Origin: Ralstonia wenshanensis
GTDB lineage: Bacteria > Pseudomonadota > Gammaproteobacteria > Burkholderiales > Burkholderiaceae
Assembly (NCBI RefSeq): GCF_021173085.1
Contig: NZ_CP076412.1
Span: 1,612,001 to 1,676,000, forward strand
DNA length: 64,000 bases
Direction of reading: 5' to 3'
In this document: piece after piece, positions 28,716 through 37,199 of the stretch
Position numbering within the stretch: position 1 is the stretch's first letter
How the letters are laid out: each line of letters begins with the position of its first letter
Made by a program: the position numbers and the translations under genes
Notes under the pieces: generated by a model
Database searches by the model: none
Told to the model about the DNA's origin: nothing
The model's input: only the letters and a program-made list of their open reading frames with translations

Positions 28716-29126
28716 TCAGAACAGGCCGAACAGCTTGGCGCCGAACACGACGGTCAGCAGCAGGCTGACGATCAGCACGCTCACAGCCGACTTGGAGGCC
28801 GAGGCCTTGTCGATGCCGATATGCAGATCGAGGATCAGGTAACGGATGCCGGCGCAGAAGTGGTGCAGGTATGCCCAGATGAGGGCAAGGACGACAACCT
28901 TGGCAAAACCGTTGGACAGAAGCGCCGAGAACTTGGCGAAACTGATTTCCGACGTGAGACTTTGCTCGAACAAGTACAGCACGAACGGAAGAAGAAGGAA
29001 CATCAACGCACCGCTGGCACGGTGCAAGATGGACACCTTACCGGCCCAGGGCAAGCGGTAACGGGCGATGTCGCCCAAACCGATGTTCCTGTAGATGGCG
29101 GTGCCATTTTCTGAATTGATTGCCAC
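28716..29126 (-). CDS. sdhC: Succinate dehydrogenase cytochrome b556 subunit
   Basis: 136-residue membrane subunit with three hydrophobic helices. Family motif RPx-like YRLPWAGKVSILHRASGALMF contains the SILHR segment near the quinone site, and the heme ligand histidine lies in YLHHFCAGIRYLILD. The GTG at 29126 is used because GGAGGG precedes it and the sequence from there matches the family; the longer frame adds non-family residues. First gene of the operon, 87 bp downstream of DUF3429 on the same strand, so read-through from the regulator-SDR-DUF3429 unit is possible. Confidence 0.93.
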   Translation of the reverse strand: MAINSENGTAIYRNIGLGDIARYRLPWAGKVSILHRASGALMFLLLPFVLYLFEQSLTSEISFAKFSALLSNGFAKVVVLALIWAYLHHFCAGIRYLILDLHIGIDKASASKSAVSVLIVSLLLTVVFGAKLFGLF

Positions 29127-29213
29127 GTGGCCCTCCGAACAGAACTCCAGACACAGATGAAGTTGATGAACTTGACGCAAAGCTCGTCTTTGTGGGGTAA
29201 CGATCTTCGGTGC

Positions 29214-29669
29214 TCACCCCGGGCTTGCAAGACCGGTAAGCATGAGCGACGCCACTGCTACGAAGGTCAATAGACTGCGCAACCGGAAATACCAGGCTGG
29301 TAGTGCCCCCCAACGTAGAAAAACGGCATCCGTCAGCCAGCAGGCTGCCAGCACCATCGCCATCCTGATGAGCGCAGTACGCGGCTCGCCACTCATGGTT
29401 GCGCCCCACGCTGCGAGCGATGGCACAACGCTCCAGGCAAGCTGCAAGACATGCCTGCGCGTGGTGTTTGCCTCGTTGAGTACGCGCCCCCAGTGCACCG
29501 CACCTACAAAGGATGTAATGGACGCCGCGTACACCACCAGCGAATGCTGGTATTCGCTGCTCCCCGAGGTGTCCCGAAGGCCAAGCCACGCCAACGCGAT
29601 AAATGGGATGAGACCGCCGATGCCGAGCAGGACAGCCAGGCCGCGCAAGTCTTTCGGCTGCGTACTCAT
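29214..29669 (-). CDS. DUF3429 membrane protein
   Basis: 151-residue inner-membrane protein with four or five hydrophobic segments, DUF3429 family, function unknown. Typical segments: GLIPFIALAWL, YAASITSFVGAVHWG and WLTDAVFLRWGALPAWYFRLR. The ATG overlaps the preceding SDR stop by 4 bp (ATGA), so the two are co-translated. Belongs to the second MerR unit flanking the photoprotection island. Confidence 0.82.
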   Translation of the reverse strand: MSTQPKDLRGLAVLLGIGGLIPFIALAWLGLRDTSGSSEYQHSLVVYAASITSFVGAVHWGRVLNEANTTRRHVLQLAWSVVPSLAAWGATMSGEPRTALIRMAMVLAACWLTDAVFLRWGALPAWYFRLRSLLTFVAVASLMLTGLASPG

Positions 29670-30418
29670 GACTTGGGGGGTACGAGTAATCGCCCTTGGC
29701 CTCCATCCACGCCGATCTGCTGGCCGGTGATCCAGGAGGCTGCAGGACTGAGCAGGAATTCCGCAAGTGCCGCGGTGTCCTCTCCTTGTCCGAGCCGGCC
29801 CATGGGGTTCATCTTTGCGAGTCGCTCCGCAACTGCTGGAGCACTTGTCAGGCGAGAAGACATTGCTGACGTGGTCAGCCCCGGATGAATGCAATTGACG
29901 CGGATATTGCGATCCGCATACGTTGCGGCCGCCGACTGTGCAAGCGCTCCGACGGCAGCTTTCGCGCTGGCAATTGCTTCATGGTTCGGGAAGCCGGCAG
30001 TGGCGGCAACCGAGCCGATCAAGACCGCGCTTGCGTGCACTCTGTGGCGAACAGCCTGCTGTACAAACAGACGCAACACATTCCACGCCGAGAAAAAATT
30101 GGCGTCGAATGCCTGCTTGAGTTCGTCCTCCGAAGTCAGGTGCAGTGGCTTGATGATGATCGAACCGACGCAGTGCGCGAGGCCTTCCGGCGCGCCAAAC
30201 TGAGCGACACCGGCCTCGACTGCAAGCTGAGCGCTATTCCGATCCGTAACATCGGCTGGACATATCAGTGTCGGGCCCGACTTGAGCGAACCAGCAAGCT
30301 CTTCGAGCTTGCTCCCGTCTCGTGCACTCAGCACAAGCGGAATGTCTGCCCTGTTCAATCGTCGAGTGAGGGCAGCGCCTACAGCGCCGCTAGCTCCAGT
30401 AATCCAAACAAATCCCAT
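29666..30418 (-). CDS. Short-chain dehydrogenase/reductase
   Basis: 250-residue NAD(P)-dependent oxidoreductase of the classical SDR type. Cofactor motif GASGAVGAAL is the TGxxxGxG region; NNAG is replaced by HCVGS; catalytic serine in VLIGSVAATAGFPNHEAIASAKAA, where the usual YxxxK reads HEAIASAK, so the catalytic tyrosine is a histidine or is shifted. C-terminal half has NIRVNCIHPGLT and the SDR-typical GRLGQGEDTAAL and QQIGVDGG. ATG at 30418 has AGGAAG upstream. Substrate unknown. Between the second MerR gene and DUF3429, coupled to the latter. Confidence 0.85.
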   Translation of the reverse strand: MGFVWITGASGAVGAALTRRLNRADIPLVLSARDGSKLEELAGSLKSGPTLICPADVTDRNSAQLAVEAGVAQFGAPEGLAHCVGSIIIKPLHLTSEDELKQAFDANFFSAWNVLRLFVQQAVRHRVHASAVLIGSVAATAGFPNHEAIASAKAAVGALAQSAAATYADRNIRVNCIHPGLTTSAMSSRLTSAPAVAERLAKMNPMGRLGQGEDTAALAEFLLSPAASWITGQQIGVDGGQGRLLVPPKS

Positions 30419-30531
30419 GATGACTTCCTGACGTGTGCCCAACTGAACAGCAAAGGCGCAGGGGCAGGGGTCTTCGGAAATATCGCTTGAAGCTGCTCAT
30501 GGCAACCGTCGCGTGGCGCGCCAGGGGTGGT

Positions 30532-31497
30532 TTAGAGCTTAGCCCCGTTGAGCAAGTCTTCTTGACGGACGATTTCGGCAAGCGCGGTCTCAAGCAGTTG
30601 TACCGCCCGGTTTGCGACGTTCCCGAGCCGGCGGTGCAACAGGGCGTCTTGCGCCGAGCGGTATATGCACTCATCGCTGTAGCGTTGGAACGCGCTGAGC
30701 TGGATCACGAGTTCAGCCAAATGCCGCGGGCATTCGCATTGAATCGCTGAGGCGTGACCGGCCAGAGAGGCGAGTGCCTTGTCGTCGAAGCGGCGGGCCG
30801 AGCGCCTGCGAGTGTCGGCATTCAAGACGTCTGCCTGGCGGAGCGCCGTAGCCCAATCGACAAGCTCAGCGACGAGCGGTTCAGGTTTGGCTTCAGCGTC
30901 GGCTTGTCGGATTACGCGTATACCGCCCAGGCCCGCGCGCTCCGTCGCGTGCGCTGACGCCTCAGAGCAGATCACGCTCACCGCTTTCGCGTGTAACGCT
31001 TCGGCCAGTGCCGCAATGCGTGAGATCGTTTCTTCCTGAAGCGAAGGGACAAAGGCCAGCAGTGCATCCGCCCTCGTACCCGTGCGTGCACTTCGAATTG
31101 CGTCTTCAAGCGATCTAGGGCGTCCGCAGACACGCATGTGGGCGCAAGCGCAATGAGCGATGTCAAATGACACAGGGCCTACGATCAGAAGCGAAATGGG
31201 CTCAACATTGGCCGTCTGAACAAAGCCAGTCGATTCCACCAGCGCCTTCAGAGATTCCGCATTCAAGCTCGCCACGGCGCTGATGGGGTGCCCACGGTCA
31301 ACAAGGTCTCTGATCAGGCGCAGGCGTTCTATGTCGTCCTCTGTATAGAGGCGTTGGCCCGAGGCGCTCTTCGGCGGCGAGACTACAGCGTATCTGCGCT
31401 CCCAAATGCGCAGCGTGGATGCCGGCATCCGAGCCAGTTTTGCTGCTTCGCCGCTTCGGTAATGCCTGGGGGCTAATGACTTGTAGAGCCTTTTCAC
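30532..31497 (-). CDS. MerR-family regulator (paralogue of the one at 8888)
   Basis: 321-residue regulator with an N-terminal MerR helix-turn-helix (YRSGEAAKLARMPAS, STLRIWERRY, SGQRLYTEDDIERLR), a middle domain that is a degenerate Rossmann-like fold (PISLLIVG, ADALLAFVPSLQEETI, KAVSVICSE), and a C-terminal part with CECPRHL (254-260), AFQRYSDECIYRS and LGNVANRAVQLLE. The last blocks align closely with the first MerR protein. No cobalamin DxHxxG motif. GTG start with an excellent GAGGAGG site. Upstream lies the same TTCCGACTCA 10-mer as before the first MerR gene. Likely controls its own SDR-DUF3429 unit and perhaps the whole island. Confidence 0.83.
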   Translation of the reverse strand: MKRLYKSLAPRHYRSGEAAKLARMPASTLRIWERRYAVVSPPKSASGQRLYTEDDIERLRLIRDLVDRGHPISAVASLNAESLKALVESTGFVQTANVEPISLLIVGPVSFDIAHCACAHMRVCGRPRSLEDAIRSARTGTRADALLAFVPSLQEETISRIAALAEALHAKAVSVICSEASAHATERAGLGGIRVIRQADAEAKPEPLVAELVDWATALRQADVLNADTRRRSARRFDDKALASLAGHASAIQCECPRHLAELVIQLSAFQRYSDECIYRSAQDALLHRRLGNVANRAVQLLETALAEIVRQEDLLNGAKL

Positions 31498-31795
31498 GAG
31501 TCCTCCTCATCACCCTTGTAGGGTAATGCCCCGTTACAACGGAGAACAGCGCATTTCTCTACGGCAAACCACAATGCCCGTTGATGAGTCGGAAATGCAT
31601 CAAATATCCATGCTCCCGTCGTCGAGCTCTGAGAAGAACTACTCGAACATTCAACCTGCTGATTGCGATTGCGCTTCCTCTTTCATGAATCAGGATACTG
31701 ATTCAGGCGCTCATGCGATGTGGCTGCACTGTGTAGAGACGACCTTGGCCAGAGCAACCAGAAGGAAGTCCCTTTGGCAGTCTGGCTTTGTGGTG
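31498..31795. promoter_or_regulatory. Promoter region of the second MerR gene
   Basis: About 300 bp between the MerR gene and the end of dabA. It contains a TTGTA(14)TACAA inverted repeat at 31516-31539 (minus-strand leader of the regulator), GCATTTC/GAAATGC inverted repeats at 31551-31557 and 31592-31598, and TTCCGACTCA on the minus strand at 31585-31594, 88 bp upstream of the GTG. The same 10-mer lies 84 bp before the first MerR start. No gene was found here. Confidence 0.45.
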
Positions 31796-34357
31796 TCACG
31801 CCGCACTCAGCCCGGTCGGCAGCCACTCGCCATCGGTGTAGCGCTGAAGCTCGTTGTGTCCGAACCGCCAGAGGTGAAGCCAACCGTTTCTGACAAGTTG
31901 CCGGACGACGATCTGGTTTTCAATCACCCGGTCAATGGCCTCCTGTGGCGCATCCACCAGGACGGTCAGCCGAAGCGGCTCATGGACCCAACGCTCTCCG
32001 TCATGAAGCGACTGCCGGGATAGGCCGATTCGCAAATCGCCTCCATTGCCTTCAAATACCCCGATTGAGCTGCCGACGACGTTATGCAGGAGTTTGTTGC
32101 CGCTCCCCAGATGTTTTGGATCACATGTTGACGCGTGGTATTGCCAGTTGATCCAGTGGGTCACGAGCATGGGTGCCGTCAGCAATTGATCGAGCAGGCT
32201 ACCGTCGGGATCGGTGCGGTGGTCGTAATCATGTAAGAACACGCGTCCGTCGAGCACCGCACCCTGGGTCCGATAACGCGGAGCGATCACGAATGCTGCA
32301 TTGCCGGCCAGCCCCCATTCCGGTCGCGTCTGTGCGCCGTCGTTGGCGCGCCGCAGGAGCTTGGTCAAGAGTTGATCATGCGGCAAACGTGCATCGATAC
32401 CCAGCTTGGGCGCACGCTCGCGTCTGACCTGATCGCAAGCGTGTTTCATTGCGTCTTCAAAGCGTGCCCAGCGCTCAAGCGCGGATTCGGGCAACAGATC
32501 AAGGTCGAAGCCTTCGATCTCGTCGGTTGTCGTGTTATGCAGCGCCGCCACAAATTGCACCCGTGCGGGAACGTCGACGCCCAAGTTGATTAGCTCGGCG
32601 CGCACCTTCGGGTCATTGAGGAGCAGGGCCAAGGTGCGGGCATTGACCTCACCGCTTTGGCCACAGCATGCGCCGCAATCCAACGATGCCGAATGCGCGT
32701 TGTTGTTCGACTGGCTGCCATGACCGACCAGCACCACTAGCGGGGCCAGATTGTGAGCGAGCCCCATGGCGCGGAGCACGCGCGCCGCCAGGTCAGCTTT
32801 TTCACGTGGAGACTGCGATAGCAGTGTAGGCCTGCACACCTTCTTGTACCGGGAGGGCAATCCTGCCAAGTCTGCACGCACGCGCCGCTGCGTCGACGGA
32901 CGGACCCACCGCCACAGCGCGCCGGCGTAGCCAACACCTGCAACCTCGACAAACGAGAATGCACCACTGGGCCAGCGACTGGATTGATTCAACTGTGCGG
33001 CAACCCCGAGACGGGTGCGCCGTGCGCGTGTGACCGTACCGTCAGCAGAGGGTCCGTCTTGGCCTGTATTGAGGTGGACACTGTCTGTTACCTCCATTGA
33101 GGGCGACAGTAAGCCGGGTAGTTGCGGGCGCCGTGCCCCTGTTCCGAGCGGCGTATAGGCAACGGGTATGCCGAAGAATCCCGCAAAGCCCACCGTCTGG
33201 ATGGCCGGCCAGACCGCCTCCAAGGAACGGCGCAAGGGTTCGCTGCGGACGTCAATGCAAAACGCTGCTTGTACTTCAATATCGGAGGGCTCAGGCGCCA
33301 CGCAGGACGCCCCTACACGCTGCGCCAGTTGGCGCTGGTAACCGGCTTCCAGGGCGTACTGCCAAACCTCGTCGATCAGCAAAGCCTCCTCGGCCTCTGC
33401 AAGCGTTGAAGATGCGCGGCGCCAGGCGTTGCGAAGAGTGGAGATGGCGGTCTTCGTGCTGTAGTCGTCGTGGCACTTCTGCAGAACGGCGCCCCAGGCA
33501 AGCCGGATGGCAAGCAACTCACGCAGGTTGGGGTCTTCCTTCCCGTCCTGACGAGCTTGCCACCCAAGGTAGGCGCACCAAGATGCCCAGCCATTCACCG
33601 TGAGCAATACGGCTTCCAGATAGTCTGGCCAGACATCGCTGGACAGATCCAGTTGCTCCAGCGCCCAGTGTTCCGCGTCCCGGAACGTGGGCGGCAACTC
33701 CGCCAGATGCTGATCAAGATTCGGAATGCCCATCAGCAAGCCAATGCCGCGATCGTGCCGTAACGTGTCGCGCCAGAAGGCATACAGCCCATCGTTTTTC
33801 TGGATCGCCCAGTCCGACTGATTCTCGTCGAAATAGGCGGCGCAGCTTTGGCTGACCTGGTGCGTGATTGCCTCGCGCCAGGAAAGCCTTGTATGGCGCA
33901 ATGGATCGGTATCAAGTATGTCGATCAGCAACGGCAAACGTGGCGCTGACCAATCGGTGTTGATGGCATTCAGGCATTGGGAAACCGTCAGACCGGAGAC
34001 TTTGGCGACGGGCAAGGCAGCAAGCGCATATTCGACGTCGTCTTTGGTAATGCGGCCGGATTGCCATGCCTGGCGCAGGCTTGGACGACTCGGAAACACC
34101 TGGATGCCGCCAAGCACTGCCATCCGAGCTGCCACTTGGCGAACAGGCCTGCTCACCCGGCCCCAATGAGGATTGACTGCAATTGCCCGATCTAAAGGCC
34201 ATGCCGGTGCGATCGCTGCGCATGCTTGATTGCAGGCGGCTTCCATCTGCGCCAGCCGCGCAGCGTCCGTGTACTTTTCCGCCTCAAGGTTGACGCACGC
34301 TGCGTTAAGTTCCGACGTCGCGCTGGGATCGGTGGAGGAGGCAATACCGTTGTTCAT
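31796..34357 (-). CDS. dabA: DabA-type inorganic carbon transporter subunit (DUF2309)
   Basis: Large subunit (853 residues) of the DAB inorganic-carbon pump, a beta-carbonic-anhydrase-like protein thought to convert CO2 to bicarbonate vectorially on the cytoplasmic face, driven by the DabB ion channel. Zinc-site residues are visible: C367 and D369 in AFCIDVRSE, H546 in VGHGSQSNN and C561 in LDCGACCG. Their spacing (2 and 15) equals that of the characterised Halothiobacillus protein. The N-terminal AIAVNPHWG is also family-typical. ATG at 34357 is preferred over one 21 bp upstream because AGAGG lies 6 nt before it. Lies 21 bp after dabB. Confidence 0.93.
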   Translation of the reverse strand: MNNGIASSTDPSATSELNAACVNLEAEKYTDAARLAQMEAACNQACAAIAPAWPLDRAIAVNPHWGRVSRPVRQVAARMAVLGGIQVFPSRPSLRQAWQSGRITKDDVEYALAALPVAKVSGLTVSQCLNAINTDWSAPRLPLLIDILDTDPLRHTRLSWREAITHQVSQSCAAYFDENQSDWAIQKNDGLYAFWRDTLRHDRGIGLLMGIPNLDQHLAELPPTFRDAEHWALEQLDLSSDVWPDYLEAVLLTVNGWASWCAYLGWQARQDGKEDPNLRELLAIRLAWGAVLQKCHDDYSTKTAISTLRNAWRRASSTLAEAEEALLIDEVWQYALEAGYQRQLAQRVGASCVAPEPSDIEVQAAFCIDVRSEPLRRSLEAVWPAIQTVGFAGFFGIPVAYTPLGTGARRPQLPGLLSPSMEVTDSVHLNTGQDGPSADGTVTRARRTRLGVAAQLNQSSRWPSGAFSFVEVAGVGYAGALWRWVRPSTQRRVRADLAGLPSRYKKVCRPTLLSQSPREKADLAARVLRAMGLAHNLAPLVVLVGHGSQSNNNAHSASLDCGACCGQSGEVNARTLALLLNDPKVRAELINLGVDVPARVQFVAALHNTTTDEIEGFDLDLLPESALERWARFEDAMKHACDQVRRERAPKLGIDARLPHDQLLTKLLRRANDGAQTRPEWGLAGNAAFVIAPRYRTQGAVLDGRVFLHDYDHRTDPDGSLLDQLLTAPMLVTHWINWQYHASTCDPKHLGSGNKLLHNVVGSSIGVFEGNGGDLRIGLSRQSLHDGERWVHEPLRLTVLVDAPQEAIDRVIENQIVVRQLVRNGWLHLWRFGHNELQRYTDGEWLPTGLSAA

Positions 34358-34378
34358 GTGAACCTCTTTGAGCAGCAT

Positions 34379-36004
34379 TTACTGGTGTGCATTTGCCTTG
34401 GCGGCCCGGGCTACTGCGAGGGGGAAGACATCCGAGCGACTCGGCGTCCAGTTGGTCGGCCACGAGCGCAAAGCCAAGCGGGTATAGAACTCATCCAAGT
34501 AAAGGCCCGCATAACAGGCACGGCGCACAGAAGCCAAAGCATGGGGAGATGTCTGCAACGCCACCAGGACGCAATGCATGGCAGCCATACCGAGCAACGC
34601 TGCAATGCCGCCACCTGTGTCGGCGTGGTCCGCTATGCCGGTTGGCAAGAGGTGCAGGACGATTGCTGCGCCCATGAGACCCGCAATACTGATCAGGCTT
34701 GCGGCAAGTCGGGCCAGCAGCATTGCAGAGGTCGAGCCTTCCTCGACGGATGGCAGCCAGAGCAGTGGTGCCCAAGCAAGCGCGAGAATGCCGCTCCACC
34801 ACCAAGGCCAGGGAACCTGATTTACCAGCGCATGAAGAAGGACGGCGATGCCGATTGCGATGACGGGGGCTGCGTACAAGCTCAAGCGAGACCGCTTTTC
34901 ATGGCCAAGGAGCTGTTCCACGCGAAGCCGATCGACCACCGAGGACGCGGAGAGAAATGCGTGCGCCTTGTAAAGCGAATGGCCGAGGAGGTGAAGCGCC
35001 GCCAGTGTGTACAGGCCCAATCCACACTCCATCACCATGAACCCCATCTGCGCCACCGTGGACCAGGCCAGCCGGACCTTAATGCTGATGCGGGTGAGCA
35101 TGATCAAACCCCCCATGACTGCCGTGGCGAGCCCGACCGTAATCAGCAGCCAGCGAGCCGGGGCGCTCTGGCTGAGCAGAGGGGCAAATCGGATCAGCAC
35201 ATAGCCGCCCAGGTTCACCACACCCGCATGCAGCAAGGCCGATACCGGCGTCGGAGCCTCCATGACCTGGATGAGCCATCCGTGCACGGGCAGCAAAGCT
35301 GTTCTCAAGATCACACTGACGGCGACGCAGACCGCGCTGACCTGAAGGCTGGCGGATACCCCTTCGCGCGCAATGTGAAGCCATAACTGCGACAGCGAAC
35401 CGCTGCCTACCTCGTGCCAGGCAAACGCGGCTGCCGTAACCAGAAAGACATCTGCCAACCGGTCTGCCAAGCGCTTTTTGTGCGCGGCAAGCATTGCGAA
35501 TGGTCGGTCGGGATAAAAGCACAGCAAACGCTGCAACGCGACGCCGATCGTCGCCCAGGCCGCGATCAACACCACCCAATGGTCTGCAAGCAGGAGCACG
35601 TGCACAGATGCCAACACCCCGGCAAGCGCGCCGAGATAGCTGCGTTGCCCTGGCTCGCCTTGCAGGTACCGCGCAGAGAACGCGCCGATGCAGGTGCCCA
35701 GCAGTTGGACAAGCACGGCCATCCAACCGCCAATCAGAGACAGGTGCAGCCAAGGCGAGAGGACGGAGGTGCCAAAAGGCTCGCCGGAACTCCACGTCGC
35801 CCAGGCCAAAGAGAATATGGCAGCACATAAGGCGATTGCCGACAGTGCGATAAAGCCGTGCCAAAGTGTCGGCGTACTTGCGCGGACGGACCGGGGAAGG
35901 AGGGCGGCCACCCCCATCAAACCTGCCGGCAGGAGTGTCGAAACAGCCGTAAGAACGTGAACGATATCCATGGGAAGCGCTGGCGAAAATTCATGTGCCC
36001 GCAT
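34379..36004 (-). CDS. dabB: DabB, NuoL/MrpA-like membrane subunit of the inorganic carbon transporter
   Basis: 541-residue polytopic membrane protein related to NADH dehydrogenase subunit 5 and Mrp antiporters. About 13 or more hydrophobic helices; proton-channel type signature HAFLSASSV and SALLHAGVVNLGGYVLIRFAPLL with conserved lysine and histidine, and the ARYLQGEPGQRSYLG segment. In the DAB system it moves cations to energise DabA. ATG with AAGGAGA is chosen, though MDIVHVLT 11 codons on is an alternative. Divergent from a LysR gene with only 63 bp between, so that regulator probably controls it. Confidence 0.9.
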   Translation of the reverse strand: MRAHEFSPALPMDIVHVLTAVSTLLPAGLMGVAALLPRSVRASTPTLWHGFIALSAIALCAAIFSLAWATWSSGEPFGTSVLSPWLHLSLIGGWMAVLVQLLGTCIGAFSARYLQGEPGQRSYLGALAGVLASVHVLLLADHWVVLIAAWATIGVALQRLLCFYPDRPFAMLAAHKKRLADRLADVFLVTAAAFAWHEVGSGSLSQLWLHIAREGVSASLQVSAVCVAVSVILRTALLPVHGWLIQVMEAPTPVSALLHAGVVNLGGYVLIRFAPLLSQSAPARWLLITVGLATAVMGGLIMLTRISIKVRLAWSTVAQMGFMVMECGLGLYTLAALHLLGHSLYKAHAFLSASSVVDRLRVEQLLGHEKRSRLSLYAAPVIAIGIAVLLHALVNQVPWPWWWSGILALAWAPLLWLPSVEEGSTSAMLLARLAASLISIAGLMGAAIVLHLLPTGIADHADTGGGIAALLGMAAMHCVLVALQTSPHALASVRRACYAGLYLDEFYTRLALRSWPTNWTPSRSDVFPLAVARAAKANAHQ

Positions 36005-36018
36005 CTTCTCCTTTGGAA

Positions 36019-36072
36019 ATCATTCTGTAAAATTCAATGATCAGAACGATTTGATATATAAAACAGAATGAT
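36019..36072. promoter_or_regulatory. Three-copy ATCRTTCTG operator between dabB and its LysR gene
   Basis: ATCATTCTGT (36019-36028) and its exact reverse complement ACAGAATGAT (36063-36072) flank a third related half-site (ATCAGAACGAT, 36040-36050). The right arm covers the LysR start codon. The arrangement fits a LysR-type protein that binds here to control both directions and itself. An AT-rich TTGATATATAAA sequence between them could be a -10 region. Confidence 0.6.
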
Positions 36073-36955
36073 CAGGCTGGAGCAACTGAACTTCCATCAC
36101 TTGTTCTACTTTTGGCGCGTGGCCAAGTTGGGACACCTCACGCGCGCCGCCCGTGAGCTGCACACCTCCCAGTCGGCGCTTTCCGCTCAGATCCGCCAGT
36201 TGGAAGAAAGACTTGGCGACGCTCTATTCAGCCGGGAAGGACGCAGCCTTGTGCTGACCGAGACCGGCCAGGTCGTGCTGTCTTACGCCGAAGACATTTT
36301 CGGACTCGGTCAGGAGATGCTCGGAAGATTGGTTGGCCGAAGCGAGGGAATGACGCGACTTCGCGTTGGAAGCGTGGCGACCCTCTCGAGAAACTATCAG
36401 GAGAACTGGATCAAGCCGCTCTTGGCTGACCCCGAAGTGCTACTCACACTCGAATCCGGGGTTCTCGAAGACTTGCTCGGGCGGCTAGTTGAACATCAAC
36501 TTGACGTGGTGCTCGCCAATGAAAGCGTGCCCACCAATCCGGATCGCCCTCTCCACTGTCAGTATCTTGGTAGCCAATCCATTTCCCTGGTAGGACCAGC
36601 ATCAGTCTGGAAAGGCCGAACCCTGCACATCCCAGAAGATCTTGATGGGCTTGAGATTGCGTTACCTGGGCCGCGCCACGCGCTTAGAACTCAGTTCGAC
36701 GCCCTGTGCGCGTCAATGGGTGTGGTGCCCCGGTTGCGGGCGGAGATCGACGACATGGCCATGCTGCGTCTGATTGCTCGTGACAGCGGCTGGTTGGCCG
36801 TGTTGCCCGAAGTTGTCGTTCAAGATGAGTTGCGAACGGGAATCCTGGTGACTGTAGGGCAGTCGACGCAATTGCAGGAACGCTTCTACGCCATCACCAC
36901 AATACGCAGACACAGGCTTGAAGCGCTAGAGCGATTGCTGTCTCAGCCGGTCTAG
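36068..36955 (+). CDS. LysR-family regulator, NhaR-like
   Basis: 295-residue transcriptional regulator. N-terminal helix-turn-helix: LNFHHLFYFWRVAKLGHLT, ARELHTSQSALSAQIRQLEE. The NFHHLFYFW opening is characteristic of the NhaR subgroup. C-terminal effector-binding domain about 90-290. Divergent from dabB with inverted repeats in the shared gap, so it most likely regulates dabAB, possibly in response to bicarbonate, pH or sodium. The effector is not readable. Confidence 0.88.
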   Translation: MIRLEQLNFHHLFYFWRVAKLGHLTRAARELHTSQSALSAQIRQLEERLGDALFSREGRSLVLTETGQVVLSYAEDIFGLGQEMLGRLVGRSEGMTRLRVGSVATLSRNYQENWIKPLLADPEVLLTLESGVLEDLLGRLVEHQLDVVLANESVPTNPDRPLHCQYLGSQSISLVGPASVWKGRTLHIPEDLDGLEIALPGPRHALRTQFDALCASMGVVPRLRAEIDDMAMLRLIARDSGWLAVLPEVVVQDELRTGILVTVGQSTQLQERFYAITTIRRHRLEALERLLSQPV

Positions 36956-37199
36956 GCAGACGCTGGACATAGCCTCCAAACCGTAGTCGTATGAGGTTCC
37001 CGCACATGGATGGAGAGCTTGTCGAGCCGTGCGGCGATGCAGGCCATTGCCGGTTGCTGCCGGACGGCTGCGGCGAGCACACAACGCCTGCATCTCAGGG
37101 GTAGGCTGATTCAAGCACGGTTGGCTTGGATCAAAGAACCAACGGACGCACCGGCGGCATAGTCGGCGCCATGTCCACGGTATCCGTAAGGAGCCCCCC
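36956..37199. other. Intergenic region before the YitT-type gene
   Basis: About 240 bp. No gene. The right end has AAGGAGCCCCCC, the ribosome site of the following gene. No clear promoter or terminator was identified. Confidence 0.4.

Noticed and set aside
26540-28768. A 742-codon open frame on the plus strand opposite sdhA and sdhD
   Set aside because: Composition is histidine/arginine-rich shadow typical of high-GC antisense frames, no ribosome site, and it covers well-conserved sdh genes.
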